Assembly (NCBI RefSeq): GCF_000813125.1 | Contig: NZ_BASE01000124.1 | Location: 1-48,909, forward strand | Direction of reading: 5' to 3' | DNA from: Mesobacillus selenatarsenatis SF-1 | GTDB taxonomy: Bacteria > Bacillota > Bacilli > Bacillales > Cytobacillaceae | Length of the DNA: 48,909 nucleotides | Shown here: positions 1 through 8,602 of the stretch, one piece after another | Position numbering within the stretch: position 1 is the first letter of the stretch | How the letters are laid out: every line of letters starts with the position of its first letter | Position numbers and translations under genes: made by a program | The notes under the pieces: model-generated | Databases searched by the model: none | Told to the model about the DNA's origin: nothing | Seen by the model: the letters and a program-made list of their open reading frames with translations, nothing else

Positions 1-35
1 GTTTTTTGCATCAGCAAAATAACTAAAAAAATCTC

Positions 36-63
36 TTGCAAAATAAATAAAAGACAGTATAAT
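36..63 (+). promoter_or_regulatory. Putative sigma-A promoter before 5S rRNA
   Basis: TTGCAA at 36-41 and TATAAT at 58-63 are separated by 16 bases in an AT-rich leader just upstream of the 5S gene. This would let the 5S-tRNA block be transcribed on its own or reinforce read-through from a 23S gene to the left. The window starts too close to show whether 23S lies upstream. Confidence 0.4.
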
Positions 64-83
64 AGATATTGTCTTCAAAAAAT

Positions 84-200
<117 letters not shown>

Positions 201-210
201 AGTTTTAAAT

Positions 211-286
211 GGAGGATTAGCTCAGCTGGGAGAGCATCTGCCTTACAAGCAGAGGGTCGGCGGTTCGATCCCGTCATCCTCCACCA
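211..286 (+). tRNA. tRNA-Val (UAC)
   Basis: Full cloverleaf, 76 nt with encoded CCA; anticodon loop CTTACAA gives UAC. First tRNA of a 21-gene cluster in the order Val-Thr-Lys-Leu-Gly-Leu-Arg-Pro-Ala-Met-Ile-Ser-fMet-Asp-Phe-His-Gly-Ile-Asn-Ser-Glu, which is the order I know from B. subtilis trnB. Confidence 0.97.
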
Positions 287-298
287 TTTTCCTTTAAT

Positions 299-371
<73 letters not shown>

Positions 372-381
372 CCTTTTGTAC

Positions 382-457
382 GAGCCATTAGCTCAGTCGG
401 TAGAGCATCTGACTTTTAATCAGAGGGTCGAAGGTTCGAGTCCTTCATGGCTCACCA
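382..457 (+). tRNA. tRNA-Lys (UUU)
   Basis: 76-nt cloverleaf with encoded CCA; anticodon loop CTTTTAA gives UUU. Confidence 0.97.
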
Positions 458-497
458 ATGTTTTTTTACGAAAGTAAAATAACATTTAATCAAATAT

Positions 498-582
498 GCG
501 GGTGTGGCGGAATTGGCAGACGCACCAGACTTAGGATCTGGCGCCGCAAGGCGTGGGGGTTCGACTCCCTTCACCCGCACCA
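498..582 (+). tRNA. tRNA-Leu (UAG)
   Basis: Class II tRNA with a long variable arm, 85 nt including CCA; anticodon loop CTTAGGA gives UAG. Confidence 0.97.
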
Positions 583-602
583 TTTTTTAAAACATTAAAT
601 TT

Positions 603-677
603 GCGGAAGTAGTTCAGTGGTAGAATACAACCTTGCCAAGGTTGGGGTCGCGGGTTCGAATCCCGTCTTCCGCTCCA
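603..677 (+). tRNA. tRNA-Gly (GCC)
   Basis: 75-nt cloverleaf with encoded CCA; anticodon loop TTGCCAA gives GCC. Confidence 0.97.
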
Positions 678-687
678 TAGTTCTTAA

Positions 688-776
688 GCCGGGGTGGCGG
701 AACTGGCAGACGCACAGGACTTAAAATCCTGCGGTAGGTGACTACCGTACCGGTTCGATTCCGGTCCTCGGCACCA
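688..776 (+). tRNA. tRNA-Leu (UAA)
   Basis: Class II tRNA, 89 nt including CCA, with a long variable arm (GGTAGGTGACTACC); anticodon loop CTTAAAA gives UAA. Confidence 0.97.
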
Positions 777-804
777 CCAAGTTAGCTATTAAATAATTAC
801 ATTT

Positions 805-881
<77 letters not shown>

Positions 882-898
882 TTATATTTTCTCTTTAT

Positions 899-975
899 CG
901 GGGAGTAGCTCAGCTTGGTAGAGCACTTGGTTTGGGACCAAGGGGTCGCAGGTTCGAATCCTGTCTTCCCGACCA
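899..975 (+). tRNA. tRNA-Pro (UGG)
   Basis: 77-nt cloverleaf with encoded CCA; anticodon loop TTTGGGA gives UGG. Confidence 0.97.
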
Positions 976-992
976 TGCTACTTATTTTATAT

Positions 993-1068
993 GGGGCCTT
1001 AGCTCAGCTGGGAGAGCGCCTGCCTTGCACGCAGGAGGTCAGCGGTTCGATCCCGCTAGGCTCCACCA
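993..1068 (+). tRNA. tRNA-Ala (UGC)
   Basis: 76-nt cloverleaf with encoded CCA; anticodon loop CTTGCAC gives UGC. Confidence 0.97.
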
Positions 1069-1090
1069 TATTCACTTAAAATAATAATTT

Positions 1091-1167
1091 GGCGGTGTAG
1101 CTCAGCTGGCTAGAGCGTACGGTTCATACCCGTAAGGTCGGGGGTTCGATCCCCTCCGCCGCTACCA
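1091..1167 (+). tRNA. tRNA-Met (CAU), elongator
   Basis: 77-nt cloverleaf with encoded CCA; anticodon loop TTCATAC gives CAU. The normal G1-paired acceptor, and its resemblance to Bacillus elongator Met, separate it from the initiator at 1566. Confidence 0.93.
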
Positions 1168-1206
1168 AATTCAATCTGGTTGAACCTATTCAATCTAGGA
1201 TATCCT

Positions 1207-1233
1207 GGACCTTTAGCTCAGCTGGTTAGAGCA
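1207..1233 (+). pseudogene. 5' half of tRNA-Ile2 (CAU), exact partial duplicate
   Basis: 27 bases identical to the first 27 bases of the intact tRNA at 1358-1434 (acceptor 5' strand, D arm and position 26). The match stops exactly where the anticodon stem should begin. What follows (1234-1357) is not tRNA-like in its 3' half but can form hairpins such as GAGCAAT/ATTGCTT. It cannot make a functional tRNA. See findings for the parallel Phe half. Confidence 0.9.
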
Positions 1234-1357
1234 ACGAGCAATGCATCAATGAGATTGCTTCGAGTTGTACCCATCGAGCTGCTGCTTGAATAGACTTTCT
1301 GAGATGGGGACAGACCCACTAGGATACTTCACAACCTAGATCAATCCAGCTAAACAT

Positions 1358-1434
1358 GGACCTTTAGCTCAGCTGGTTAGAGCAGACGGCTCATAACCGT
1401 CCGGTCGTAGGTTCGAGTCCTACAAGGTCCACCA
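1358..1434 (+). tRNA. tRNA-Ile2 (CAU, lysidine-modified type)
   Basis: 77-nt cloverleaf with encoded CCA; anticodon loop CTCATAA gives CAU. Sequence and cluster position match the minor isoleucine tRNA of Bacillus, whose C34 is converted to lysidine by TilS to read AUA. Automatic tools often call it Met; the assignment here is by family resemblance. Confidence 0.88.
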
Positions 1435-1450
1435 TTGCTTATTTTAACAC

Positions 1451-1543
1451 GGAGGTATACCCAAGTCTGGCTGAAGGGATCGGTCTTGAAAACCGACAGG
1501 CGGGTAACACCGCGCGGGGGTTCGAATCCCTCTACCTCCTCCA
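1451..1543 (+). tRNA. tRNA-Ser (UGA)
   Basis: Class II tRNA, 93 nt including CCA; anticodon loop CTTGAAA gives UGA. The discriminator base at 1540 reads T, whereas G73 is usual for bacterial serine tRNAs. Confidence 0.95.
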
Positions 1544-1565
1544 TTATCTTATTAAATATTATCGT

Positions 1566-1639
<74 letters not shown>

Positions 1640-1642
1640 TCT

Positions 1643-1718
1643 GGTCCCGTGGTGTAGCGGTTAACATGCCTGCCTGTCACGCAGGAGATCGCCGGTTCGA
1701 TCCCGGTCGGGACCGCCA
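1643..1718 (+). tRNA. tRNA-Asp (GUC)
   Basis: 76-nt cloverleaf with encoded CCA; anticodon loop CTGTCAC gives GUC. Only three bases separate it from the initiator tRNA. Confidence 0.97.
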
Positions 1719-1741
1719 TTTTAATTATCAGTAACATAGTG

Positions 1742-1767
1742 GGCTCAGTAGCTCAGTCGGTAGAGCA
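1742..1767 (+). pseudogene. 5' half of tRNA-Phe, exact partial duplicate
   Basis: 26 bases identical to the first 26 bases of tRNA-Phe at 1875. The match ends at tRNA position 26, the same structural point as the Ile2 half at 1207-1233. The following 107 bases (1768-1874) are unrelated to tRNA and lead directly into the intact gene. Confidence 0.9.
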
Positions 1768-1874
1768 GATTGCTCACTTCCTGAATAAGCTCCTGCGTCA
1801 CTCTGCGAGAAAGACCGAAGGTCATTCCAGCAAAGGACTTAAACCAGTTAAATTATAGGATACACTATTATAGT

Positions 1875-1947
1875 GGCTCAGTAGCTCAGTCGGTAGAGCA
1901 AAGGACTGAAAATCCTTGTGTCGGCGGTTCGATTCCGTCCTGAGCCA
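1875..1947 (+). tRNA. tRNA-Phe (GAA)
   Basis: Cloverleaf with acceptor GGCTCAG/CTGAGCC and anticodon loop CTGAAAA (GAA). The 3' CCA is not encoded (CCT after discriminator A). Confidence 0.96.
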
Positions 1948-1984
1948 CCTTATTTAATTTCAATTAATATACAATAATAGATAT

Positions 1985-2061
1985 GGCGATTGTGGCGAAG
2001 TGGTTAACGCACCTGATTGTGGTTCAGGCATTCGTGGGTTCGATTCCCATCAGTCGCCCCA
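1985..2061 (+). tRNA. tRNA-His (GUG)
   Basis: 77 nt including the extra 5' G(-1), which faces discriminator C73 (position 2058), plus encoded CCA; anticodon loop TTGTGGT gives GUG. Confidence 0.96.
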
Positions 2062-2067
2062 TTTTTT

Positions 2068-2141
2068 GCGGGTGTAGTTTAGTGGTAAAACCTCAGCCTT
2101 CCAAGCTGATGATGAGAGTTCGATTCTCTTCACCCGCTCCA
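2068..2141 (+). tRNA. tRNA-Gly (UCC)
   Basis: 74-nt cloverleaf with encoded CCA; anticodon loop CTTCCAA gives UCC. Confidence 0.97.
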
Positions 2142-2144
2142 TAA

Positions 2145-2218
<74 letters not shown>

Positions 2219-2231
2219 TTTTTTATATTAT

Positions 2232-2306
2232 TCCGCAGTAGCTCAGTGGTAGAGCACTCGGCTGTTAACCGAGCGGTCGTAGGTTCGAATCCTACCTGCG
2301 GAGCCA
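2232..2306 (+). tRNA. tRNA-Asn (GUU)
   Basis: 75-nt cloverleaf starting with U1 (TCCGCAG/CTGCGGA acceptor) with encoded CCA; anticodon loop CTGTTAA gives GUU. Confidence 0.97.
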
Positions 2307-2313
2307 TTTTTAT

Positions 2314-2404
2314 GGGGAAGTACTCAAGAGGCTGAAGAGGCGCCCCTGCTAAGGGTGTAGGTCGGGTAACCGGCGCGAGGGTTCAAATCCCTCCTTCTCC
2401 GCCA
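2314..2404 (+). tRNA. tRNA-Ser (GCU)
   Basis: Class II tRNA of 91 nt with discriminator G and encoded CCA; anticodon loop CTGCTAA gives GCU. Confidence 0.96.
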
Positions 2405-2407
2405 TAA

Positions 2408-2479
2408 GGCCCCTTGGTCAAGCGGTTAAGACACCGCCCTTTCACGGCGGTAACACGGGTTCGAATCCCGTAGGGGTCA
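2408..2479 (+). tRNA. tRNA-Glu (UUC)
   Basis: 72-nt cloverleaf; anticodon loop CTTTCAC gives UUC. CCA is not encoded. Last gene of the cluster, directly followed by a terminator. Confidence 0.96.
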
Positions 2480-2486
2480 TAAGGAA

Positions 2487-2519
2487 AGCTGTTAGCAATT
2501 ATGCTAACGGCTTTTTTTT
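2487..2519 (+). terminator. Terminator of the rRNA-tRNA operon
   Basis: Ten-base-pair stem AGCTGTTAGC/GCTAACGGCT around loop AATTAT, followed by eight T. It lies eight bases after tRNA-Glu and closes the cluster. Confidence 0.9.
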
Positions 2520-3078
2520 ATTTATTTAAGGTCAACAAATTGAATCTATAGCTTAGTCAGTTAGGTACTACTTAACTTAATAAGGGGATTAAACTTCGCA
2601 ATCTTATCCCATGATTTCATTTGAATAGAGAGTAGACACCATCGATTACAGAACGATCAGGGCATTCGTCGTTCGATCAAAAATCCCAGAACTAGTTATA
2701 AACTATCTCCAACCCCTGTGTCTCTCCTTACCAAAAACTTACACTCAACTGAAAGTAATAAAACTCCTAAAGTAACATGAAAACGCTATCAACCAAAAAT
2801 AATTTTCCGCTGATTCTCTCTATCAATCCCAATAAAATCAACTGAACCTACCAAAAAAATATTATTCAATTTCAATTTTCGTTCTCCAAATTTCGCGTAA
2901 TTGGAAGATTTAGTACATTAAAGCGCTACCATTTAGTTGAATTTGTCGAAAGCACCACATTTATAACTATTATTGTCGAAATATTAAAAAAATGTTTACA
3001 AGGAATTTCGGATGGTAACTAGAATACTACTGAAAAAGGGAATTTTTATAAGTTTTGCAGAAGGCAGGTGGAAGAATC
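2520..3078. other. AT-rich gap between tRNA cluster and glg operon
   Basis: No supportable gene. Around 2546-2570 the phrase CTATAGCTTAGTCAGTTAGG resembles a decayed tRNA 5' half, and GTCGTTCGATC near 2670 resembles a T arm. Near the right end TTTACA (2995-3000) and TAGAAT (3020-3025) could be a weak promoter for glgB, but the spacing of 19 is poor. Confidence 0.5.
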
Positions 3079-5037
3079 TTGGTGACTAATCCTACAGAGT
3101 TTGAATTGCATTTGTTCCATGAAGGCAATCTGTTCCAAAGCTACAATTTATTTGGAGCACATGTCATTAAAAGTGGAACTGAAACATATACTCGATTTTG
3201 TGTGTGGGCTCCAAATGCGACTCAGGTAAGGCTTACAGGTGAGTTTAATAATTGGGATGGGAATGACTATGAGCTTCATAAAGTCAATCAGGAGGGGGTC
3301 TGGCAGCTCGCTCTTGAGGGGGATCTGACCGGTACCATTTATAAATATGAGATTGTAACGGAGTCGGGTGAGCGATTGCTCAAATCTGACCCTTATGCTT
3401 TTTTCTCGGAAGTAAGGCCAAATACGGCTTCGATCGTCTACCCAATGGACGGCTATAAATGGAATGACCAGAAATGGCTGCAAAAGCGTGAAAAGAGGAG
3501 CACACTTGGCGAGCCGATGTTCATCTATGAACTTCATGTAGGTTCCTGGAAAAAGCATGATAATGGTTCGTTCCTTACATACCGTGAGCTTGTTGATGAA
3601 TTGATTCCGTATATTATTGCGCATGGATACACACATATTGAAATATTGCCTCTAACTGAGCATCCGCTCGACATCTCATGGGGCTATCAATCCACTGGTT
3701 ATTTTTCGGTTACGAGTCGATATGGAACGCCTCATGATTTCATGTATTTCGTTGATATGTGCCATCAAAACAATATTGGGGTCATTCTTGATTGGATTCC
3801 GGGGCATTTTTGCAAGGATGCGCATGGGCTGTATAAATTTGATGGCAGCTATGTGTTTGAATATCAGCGTGAGAATGATCGTGAGAACCAGGTTTGGGGA
3901 ACAGCCAATTTCGACCTGGGAAAAACAGAGGTACAGAGCTTCCTGATCTCGAGTGCGCTTTTCTGGCTGGAAAAATATCATATCGACGGCTTCAGGGTTG
4001 ATGCAGTGGCCAATATCATCTACTGGCCGAATTCAATTCAGGCTGCGAACCAGTATGGAGTAGATTTTTTAAAGAAGCTGAACAAAGCAGTCAAAGAGTA
4101 TGAACCGGGAGCGCTGATGATTGCAGAGGATTCGACTGATTGGCCGCAGGTGACGGCTCCTGTGGAGTATGGCGGTCTTGGTTTTACATACAAGTGGAAT
4201 ATGGGATGGATGAATGACACTTTGAAGTATATGGAGGAAGAATCCCATAACAGGAAGCATATACATGATAAAGTTACCTTTTCGCTGCTTTATGCATTTT
4301 CAGAGAATTTTGTCCTGCCTTTTTCACATGATGAGGTTGTTCACGGGAAGAAATCGCTTCTTGATAAGATGCCGGGCGATTACTGGCAAAAGTTCGCACA
4401 ACTCCGGCTATTGCTTGGGTTCATGGCAGCGCACCCCGGCAAGAAGCTGACCTTCATGGGTACAGAATTTGGGCAGTTTTCGGAATGGAAAGACAAAGAA
4501 CAGTTGGACTGGAATCTCCTCGATTATGAAATGCATGAAAAGGTGAACCAATATAATAAGGAACTTATCAAATTGTATAAGCGGTCAAAGCCGCTGTATG
4601 AGGTCGATCAAAGCTATGAAGGCTTTGAGTGGATCGATGCTGATAACCGGGACCAGTCGATTTTTTCTTTTATCAGGAAAGGAAAGAATCCTGAAGAACT
4701 CCTGGTCATAGTTTGCAATTTCACAGAGAAAGTATATAGCGATTATCGAATCGGTGTACCGAAGCCTGGCGAATATCGGGAAATTTTGAACAGCGATGCT
4801 ACAGTCTTTGGAGGTTCAGGCGTTATAAACAAAAAAGTTTTGAAAGTTGAAGAAATAGCCTTCCATGGAAGGCCATATTCTATAGAGATGAGCATTTCTC
4901 CATTCGGAATCTCAGTTTTACGTCCTGTTATAAAAAGAAAGGGGAGAAACAATCATGCAAAAGAAGAAATGCGTAGCAATGCTGTTGGCAGGAGGAAAAG
5001 GGAGCAGGCTGTACTCACTGACGAAGAATCTCGCTAA
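3079..5037 (+). CDS. glgB: 1,4-alpha-glucan (glycogen) branching enzyme
   Basis: Transfers alpha-1,4 glucan chains to alpha-1,6 positions during glycogen synthesis in the cytoplasm. An N-terminal CBM48 domain (RFCVWAPN near residue 39) precedes a GH13 catalytic barrel with nucleophile Asp308 (DGFRVDAV), acid/base Glu350 (IAEDSTDW) and Asp418 (FSHDEVVHG), then a C-terminal beta domain. Start: TTG at 3079 has AGGTGG seven bases upstream; GTG at 3082 is nearly as good, and a TTG at 3055 lacks a ribosome site. First gene of glgBCDAP. The last 28 or so residues are basic and hydrophilic and are coded inside glgC (83-base overlap), so the normal stop may have been lost. 652 aa, slightly longer than usual. 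Confidence 0.96.
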   Translation: MVTNPTEFELHLFHEGNLFQSYNLFGAHVIKSGTETYTRFCVWAPNATQVRLTGEFNNWDGNDYELHKVNQEGVWQLALEGDLTGTIYKYEIVTESGERLLKSDPYAFFSEVRPNTASIVYPMDGYKWNDQKWLQKREKRSTLGEPMFIYELHVGSWKKHDNGSFLTYRELVDELIPYIIAHGYTHIEILPLTEHPLDISWGYQSTGYFSVTSRYGTPHDFMYFVDMCHQNNIGVILDWIPGHFCKDAHGLYKFDGSYVFEYQRENDRENQVWGTANFDLGKTEVQSFLISSALFWLEKYHIDGFRVDAVANIIYWPNSIQAANQYGVDFLKKLNKAVKEYEPGALMIAEDSTDWPQVTAPVEYGGLGFTYKWNMGWMNDTLKYMEEESHNRKHIHDKVTFSLLYAFSENFVLPFSHDEVVHGKKSLLDKMPGDYWQKFAQLRLLLGFMAAHPGKKLTFMGTEFGQFSEWKDKEQLDWNLLDYEMHEKVNQYNKELIKLYKRSKPLYEVDQSYEGFEWIDADNRDQSIFSFIRKGKNPEELLVIVCNFTEKVYSDYRIGVPKPGEYREILNSDATVFGGSGVINKKVLKVEEIAFHGRPYSIEMSISPFGISVLRPVIKRKGRNNHAKEEMRSNAVGRRKREQAVLTDEESR

Positions 5038-6103
5038 GCCTGCTGTCCCTTTTGGTGGCAAATATCGGATCATAGATTTCCCATTAAGCAACTGCACGAA
5101 CTCAGGAATCCATACGGTGGGCGTCTTAACGCAATACCAACCTCTTCTGCTCAATTCCTATATTGGCATCGGCAGCGCATGGGATCTTGACAGGAAAGAT
5201 GGTGGGGTGACTGTGCTGCCGCCTTATGCCGAGAGCTCTGAAGTAAAATGGTATTCTGGTACGGCAAGCGCAATTTTTCAGAATTTGAACTATCTTGATC
5301 AGTATAATCCTGAGTACGTCCTGATTCTCTCGGGTGACCATATTTATAAAATGAATTATGAATTGATGCTCAATTACCATATCGAAAAAGGTGCCGATGT
5401 GACGATCTCAGTCATTGAGGTTCCATGGGAAGAGACAAATCGTTTTGGCATCATGAATACGGATGCTGACTTTAAGGTTACTGAATTTGAAGAAAAACCA
5501 GCCGTAGCGAAAAATAATCTTGCTTCGATGGGGATTTATATTTTTAAATGGAGCGTTTTAAGGGAATATCTGATAAGAGACGATCAGAATCCAAATTCCA
5601 GTCATGATTTTGGGAAGGATATCATTCCTCTGTTAATACAAGAAAATATGAAATTATTTGCCTATCCTTTTAAGGGCTATTGGAAAGATGTAGGGACAGT
5701 ACAAAGTCTTTGGGAAGCGAATATGGATTTATTGGATAAAGAATGTGAATTGAACCTGTTTGATCATTCGTGGCGAATCTACTCTGTTAATCCAAATCAG
5801 CCGCCGCAATATATTTGCCCTGAAGGAGAAGTGTCAGAGTCTCTTGTCAATGAAGGCTGCAAGATTGAAGGGGAGGTTTCCAGGACAGTCGTTTTCCAGG
5901 GAGTGACAGTGAAAAAGGGAGCTGTCGTTAAGGAGACCGTGATCATGCCAGATGCCGTTATTGGACATAACTGTGTGATAGAAAGGGCGATCGTTTCCCC
6001 AGGAGTCTATGTCCCGGATGGAACAATCATAAAGCCAGGAGAAAGCGCGCATGACATTACACTAGTATCAGAAGAAACAATCGGTGAATTGCAATCCAAT
6101 TGA
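4955..6103 (+). CDS. glgC: Glucose-1-phosphate adenylyltransferase, catalytic subunit
   Basis: Makes ADP-glucose, the glucosyl donor for glycogen, from ATP and glucose-1-phosphate. The N-terminal nucleotidyltransferase loop is intact ([14 protein letters not shown], residues 10-23), with [14 protein letters not shown] and [10 protein letters not shown] after it. The C-terminal third has the hexapeptide repeats of a left-handed beta helix ([20 protein letters not shown]). 382 aa, typical of Bacillus GlgC. AAGGGGAG sits upstream of the ATG. It overlaps the tail of glgB and is followed by glgD 22 bases after its stop. Confidence 0.97.
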   Translation: MQKKKCVAMLLAGGKGSRLYSLTKNLAKPAVPFGGKYRIIDFPLSNCTNSGIHTVGVLTQYQPLLLNSYIGIGSAWDLDRKDGGVTVLPPYAESSEVKWYSGTASAIFQNLNYLDQYNPEYVLILSGDHIYKMNYELMLNYHIEKGADVTISVIEVPWEETNRFGIMNTDADFKVTEFEEKPAVAKNNLASMGIYIFKWSVLREYLIRDDQNPNSSHDFGKDIIPLLIQENMKLFAYPFKGYWKDVGTVQSLWEANMDLLDKECELNLFDHSWRIYSVNPNQPPQYICPEGEVSESLVNEGCKIEGEVSRTVVFQGVTVKKGAVVKETVIMPDAVIGHNCVIERAIVSPGVYVPDGTIIKPGESAHDITLVSEETIGELQSN

Positions 6104-6125
6104 ACCGATTCAGGAGGAAAAAGAA

Positions 6126-7154
6126 ATGAACAAACAATTATTAGGAGTAATAGACGCGACAACCGTTCACGATGATCTCAAGGAACTTTCCATTCACCGG
6201 TCGGTGGCAGCGATCCCTTTTGGCGGTAGATACAGGCTGATTGATTTTATCCTTTCCAATATGGTCAACTCTGGTATTCAAAGCGTGGCGATTTTTCCTA
6301 AATTTCAATACAGGTCGCTGATGGACCATTTAGGGTCAGGCAGGAACTGGGATCTTAACCGGAAAAGGGATGGACTATTTTTCTTCCCTGCGCCTAACTT
6401 TGATAAACACTATACGGGAATCGGGACGCTCGACCACTTTGCTGATAACATAGATTTTTTTGAACGGGCTACACAAGAGTATGCATTGATCTCGAATTCT
6501 TATACGGTGTTCAATATGGATTTCCAGCCGCTGCTAGATTGGCATATCAAGTCAGGCTGCGATATCACGGAGGTCCAGAAGGAAGGGCAATCATTAGGAA
6601 TATATCTTGTTAAAAAGACATTATTGATGGATTTAATCACGACGCGCAATGAAACTGGTTACTCGAATATGAGGGATGTCGCGACAGATCATGATAGCCA
6701 GTTCCATCTCTGTTATTACAATTTTGAAGGGTATGCCTCTATGGTTGATACAATTGAAAACTACTTCAGAACCAGCATGGACCTTATGAAGCCCGATGTC
6801 TGGAAGGAGCTGTTCACGAAGGATAGACCGATTCTGACTAAGGTGAAGGATGAGCCGCCTACCCGTTATGACGTAGATGCGTCCGTAAAAAATTCGATGG
6901 TTGCCAATGGCGGAATGATTGAAGGCACTGTCGAAAACAGCATCATTGCCCGCGGGGTAAAAATCGGCAAGGGTACCGTCATCCGCAATTGCATCATCAT
7001 GCAGAAGACACAGATTAATGAGAATTGTCTATTGGATTCAGTGATTGTCGATAAGGATGCCAAAATTGAAGCAGGAACAGTGATTACAGCGCCAGCACAC
7101 TCACCGGCTGTTATCCGCAAGGGTTCAGTCCAGGGAGTGGGGAGCACGTCGTGA
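6126..7154 (+). CDS. glgD: GlgD, non-catalytic ADP-glucose pyrophosphorylase subunit
   Basis: Partner of GlgC. It keeps the fold ([20 protein letters not shown], then hexapeptide repeats at 270-330), but the N-terminal GGxGxRL nucleotide loop is missing: the region reads [18 protein letters not shown]. It is therefore expected to modulate GlgC rather than catalyse, as known for Bacillaceae GlgD. Start ATG 6126 follows GGAGG at a good distance; an in-frame upstream ATG at 6084 lies inside glgC. 342 aa. Its stop overlaps the glgA GTG by four bases. Confidence 0.95.
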   Translation: MNKQLLGVIDATTVHDDLKELSIHRSVAAIPFGGRYRLIDFILSNMVNSGIQSVAIFPKFQYRSLMDHLGSGRNWDLNRKRDGLFFFPAPNFDKHYTGIGTLDHFADNIDFFERATQEYALISNSYTVFNMDFQPLLDWHIKSGCDITEVQKEGQSLGIYLVKKTLLMDLITTRNETGYSNMRDVATDHDSQFHLCYYNFEGYASMVDTIENYFRTSMDLMKPDVWKELFTKDRPILTKVKDEPPTRYDVDASVKNSMVANGGMIEGTVENSIIARGVKIGKGTVIRNCIIMQKTQINENCLLDSVIVDKDAKIEAGTVITAPAHSPAVIRKGSVQGVGSTS

Positions 7155-8602
7155 AGGTATTATTTGCCGTATCGGAATGCGTCCCGTTCATCAAGTCAGG
7201 CGGCCTGGCGGATGTAGCGGGTTCTCTTCCGAAGGAATTGAATAAGCTTGGAGCGGATGTCAGAGTCATTTTACCGAAGTACGGATTGATACCTGAGAAA
7301 TTCCGTTCTGAAATGAAGAAAGTGAAAGAGTATAATGTGCAATTAGGCTGGCGCTCGCAATATTGTGGCATTGAAACTCTTGAGCATGAAGGCGTTACTT
7401 TCTATTTTGTGGATAATGAGTATTATTTCAAGCGCGATAGCCTTTACGGACATTATGATGATGGGGAACGGTTCGCGTTTTTTAACAGGGCCGTCCTTGA
7501 ATTTATCGCAGAGATCGAATTCTACCCCGATGTGATTCATTGTCATGACTGGCATACCGGGATGATTCCATTTTTACTCAGAACAGAGTACTATAAGCGG
7601 CCAGAATACGGGTTGATTAGGTCTGTGTTCACAATTCATAATCTACAGTTCCAGGGAATCTTCCCTCCAGAAGTATTAGGTGACCTTCTGCAGGTTGACA
7701 GTCGATATTTCAATGAAGAGCAGCTTGAATTTTTCGGGAATACCAATTTCATGAAAGCAGCTCTAATCGCTGCTGACCATATTACTACTGTTAGTCCTAC
7801 CTATAAGGAGGAAATCCAGACAGACTTTTATGGTGAAAAGCTGGAGGGCATCCTGCGGAAAAGAAGCGAGGATCTATCCGGAATCCTGAATGGGATTGAT
7901 CACGATTTATATGATCCTGAAAAGTATCCTGGATTGGCTGCCAATTTCGGAGTGGATTCACTTGAAAAAAGAGTTGAAAACAAGCTGCAGGTACAGCGTG
8001 ATTTCGGTTTGCCGGAAAACGAGGAGATCCCTGTTGTGGCGATGATCACAAGGCTGACGAAGCAGAAGGGTCTCGATCTGGTCAGGGGAGTATTCCATGA
8101 AATCATGGCGACTGGAATGCAGCTGGTAGTGCTGGGAACAGGCGACCCTGAGTTTGAGCAATTCTTCAGGGAAATGTCAGCGCGTTATCCTGAGCAGTGT
8201 GGTGTATACATTGGCTTTGATGAGAATTTGGCCCATCAAGTCTATGCTGGCTCCGATCTGTTCCTGATGCCATCCAAGTTTGAGCCATGCGGGCTAAGCC
8301 AGATGCTCGCGATGCGTTACGGTGCTATTCCTGTTGTCAGAGAAACAGGCGGCCTGAACGATACTGTACAGCCTTACAATGAATTTAACGGTAAAGGCAA
8401 CGGATTCTCCTTTGCAAATTTTAACGCCCATGACATGCTGTTTACGCTTGAAAGGGCACTGTCTTTTTATCATAAGCGCGAAAAATGGCTTAAGCTGGCG
8501 AAAAATGCTATGAAGACAGACTATAGTTGGGCACAGTCGGCCAGACAATACGAAGAATTATATTCCGATCTAATCTCAAGGAGTGAATCGCATGTTTTCT
8601 AG
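7151..8602 (+). CDS. glgA: Glycogen synthase (ADP-glucose-dependent)
   Basis: GT5 glycosyltransferase that elongates alpha-1,4 glucan with ADP-glucose. The ADP-glucose-binding KSGGLADV motif is at residues 15-22. The C-terminal Rossmann domain carries [12 protein letters not shown] and the conserved [19 protein letters not shown] with its catalytic Glu, followed by [11 protein letters not shown]. 483 aa, normal. Starts with GTG overlapping the glgD stop (GTGA), and its own stop overlaps the start of glgP, so the operon is translationally coupled. Confidence 0.97.
   Translation: MKVLFAVSECVPFIKSGGLADVAGSLPKELNKLGADVRVILPKYGLIPEKFRSEMKKVKEYNVQLGWRSQYCGIETLEHEGVTFYFVDNEYYFKRDSLYGHYDDGERFAFFNRAVLEFIAEIEFYPDVIHCHDWHTGMIPFLLRTEYYKRPEYGLIRSVFTIHNLQFQGIFPPEVLGDLLQVDSRYFNEEQLEFFGNTNFMKAALIAADHITTVSPTYKEEIQTDFYGEKLEGILRKRSEDLSGILNGIDHDLYDPEKYPGLAANFGVDSLEKRVENKLQVQRDFGLPENEEIPVVAMITRLTKQKGLDLVRGVFHEIMATGMQLVVLGTGDPEFEQFFREMSARYPEQCGVYIGFDENLAHQVYAGSDLFLMPSKFEPCGLSQMLAMRYGAIPVVRETGGLNDTVQPYNEFNGKGNGFSFANFNAHDMLFTLERALSFYHKREKWLKLAKNAMKTDYSWAQSARQYEELYSDLISRSESHVF

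Noticed and set aside
1234-1357. T-box or other known riboswitch between the Ile2 half and the intact tRNA
   Set aside because: Hairpins exist, but no T-box sequence, S-box, or terminator with T run is present.
3055-3078. Upstream TTG start of glgB
   Set aside because: No ribosome site before 3055, whereas TTG 3079 has AGGTGG at proper spacing and family alignment starts there.
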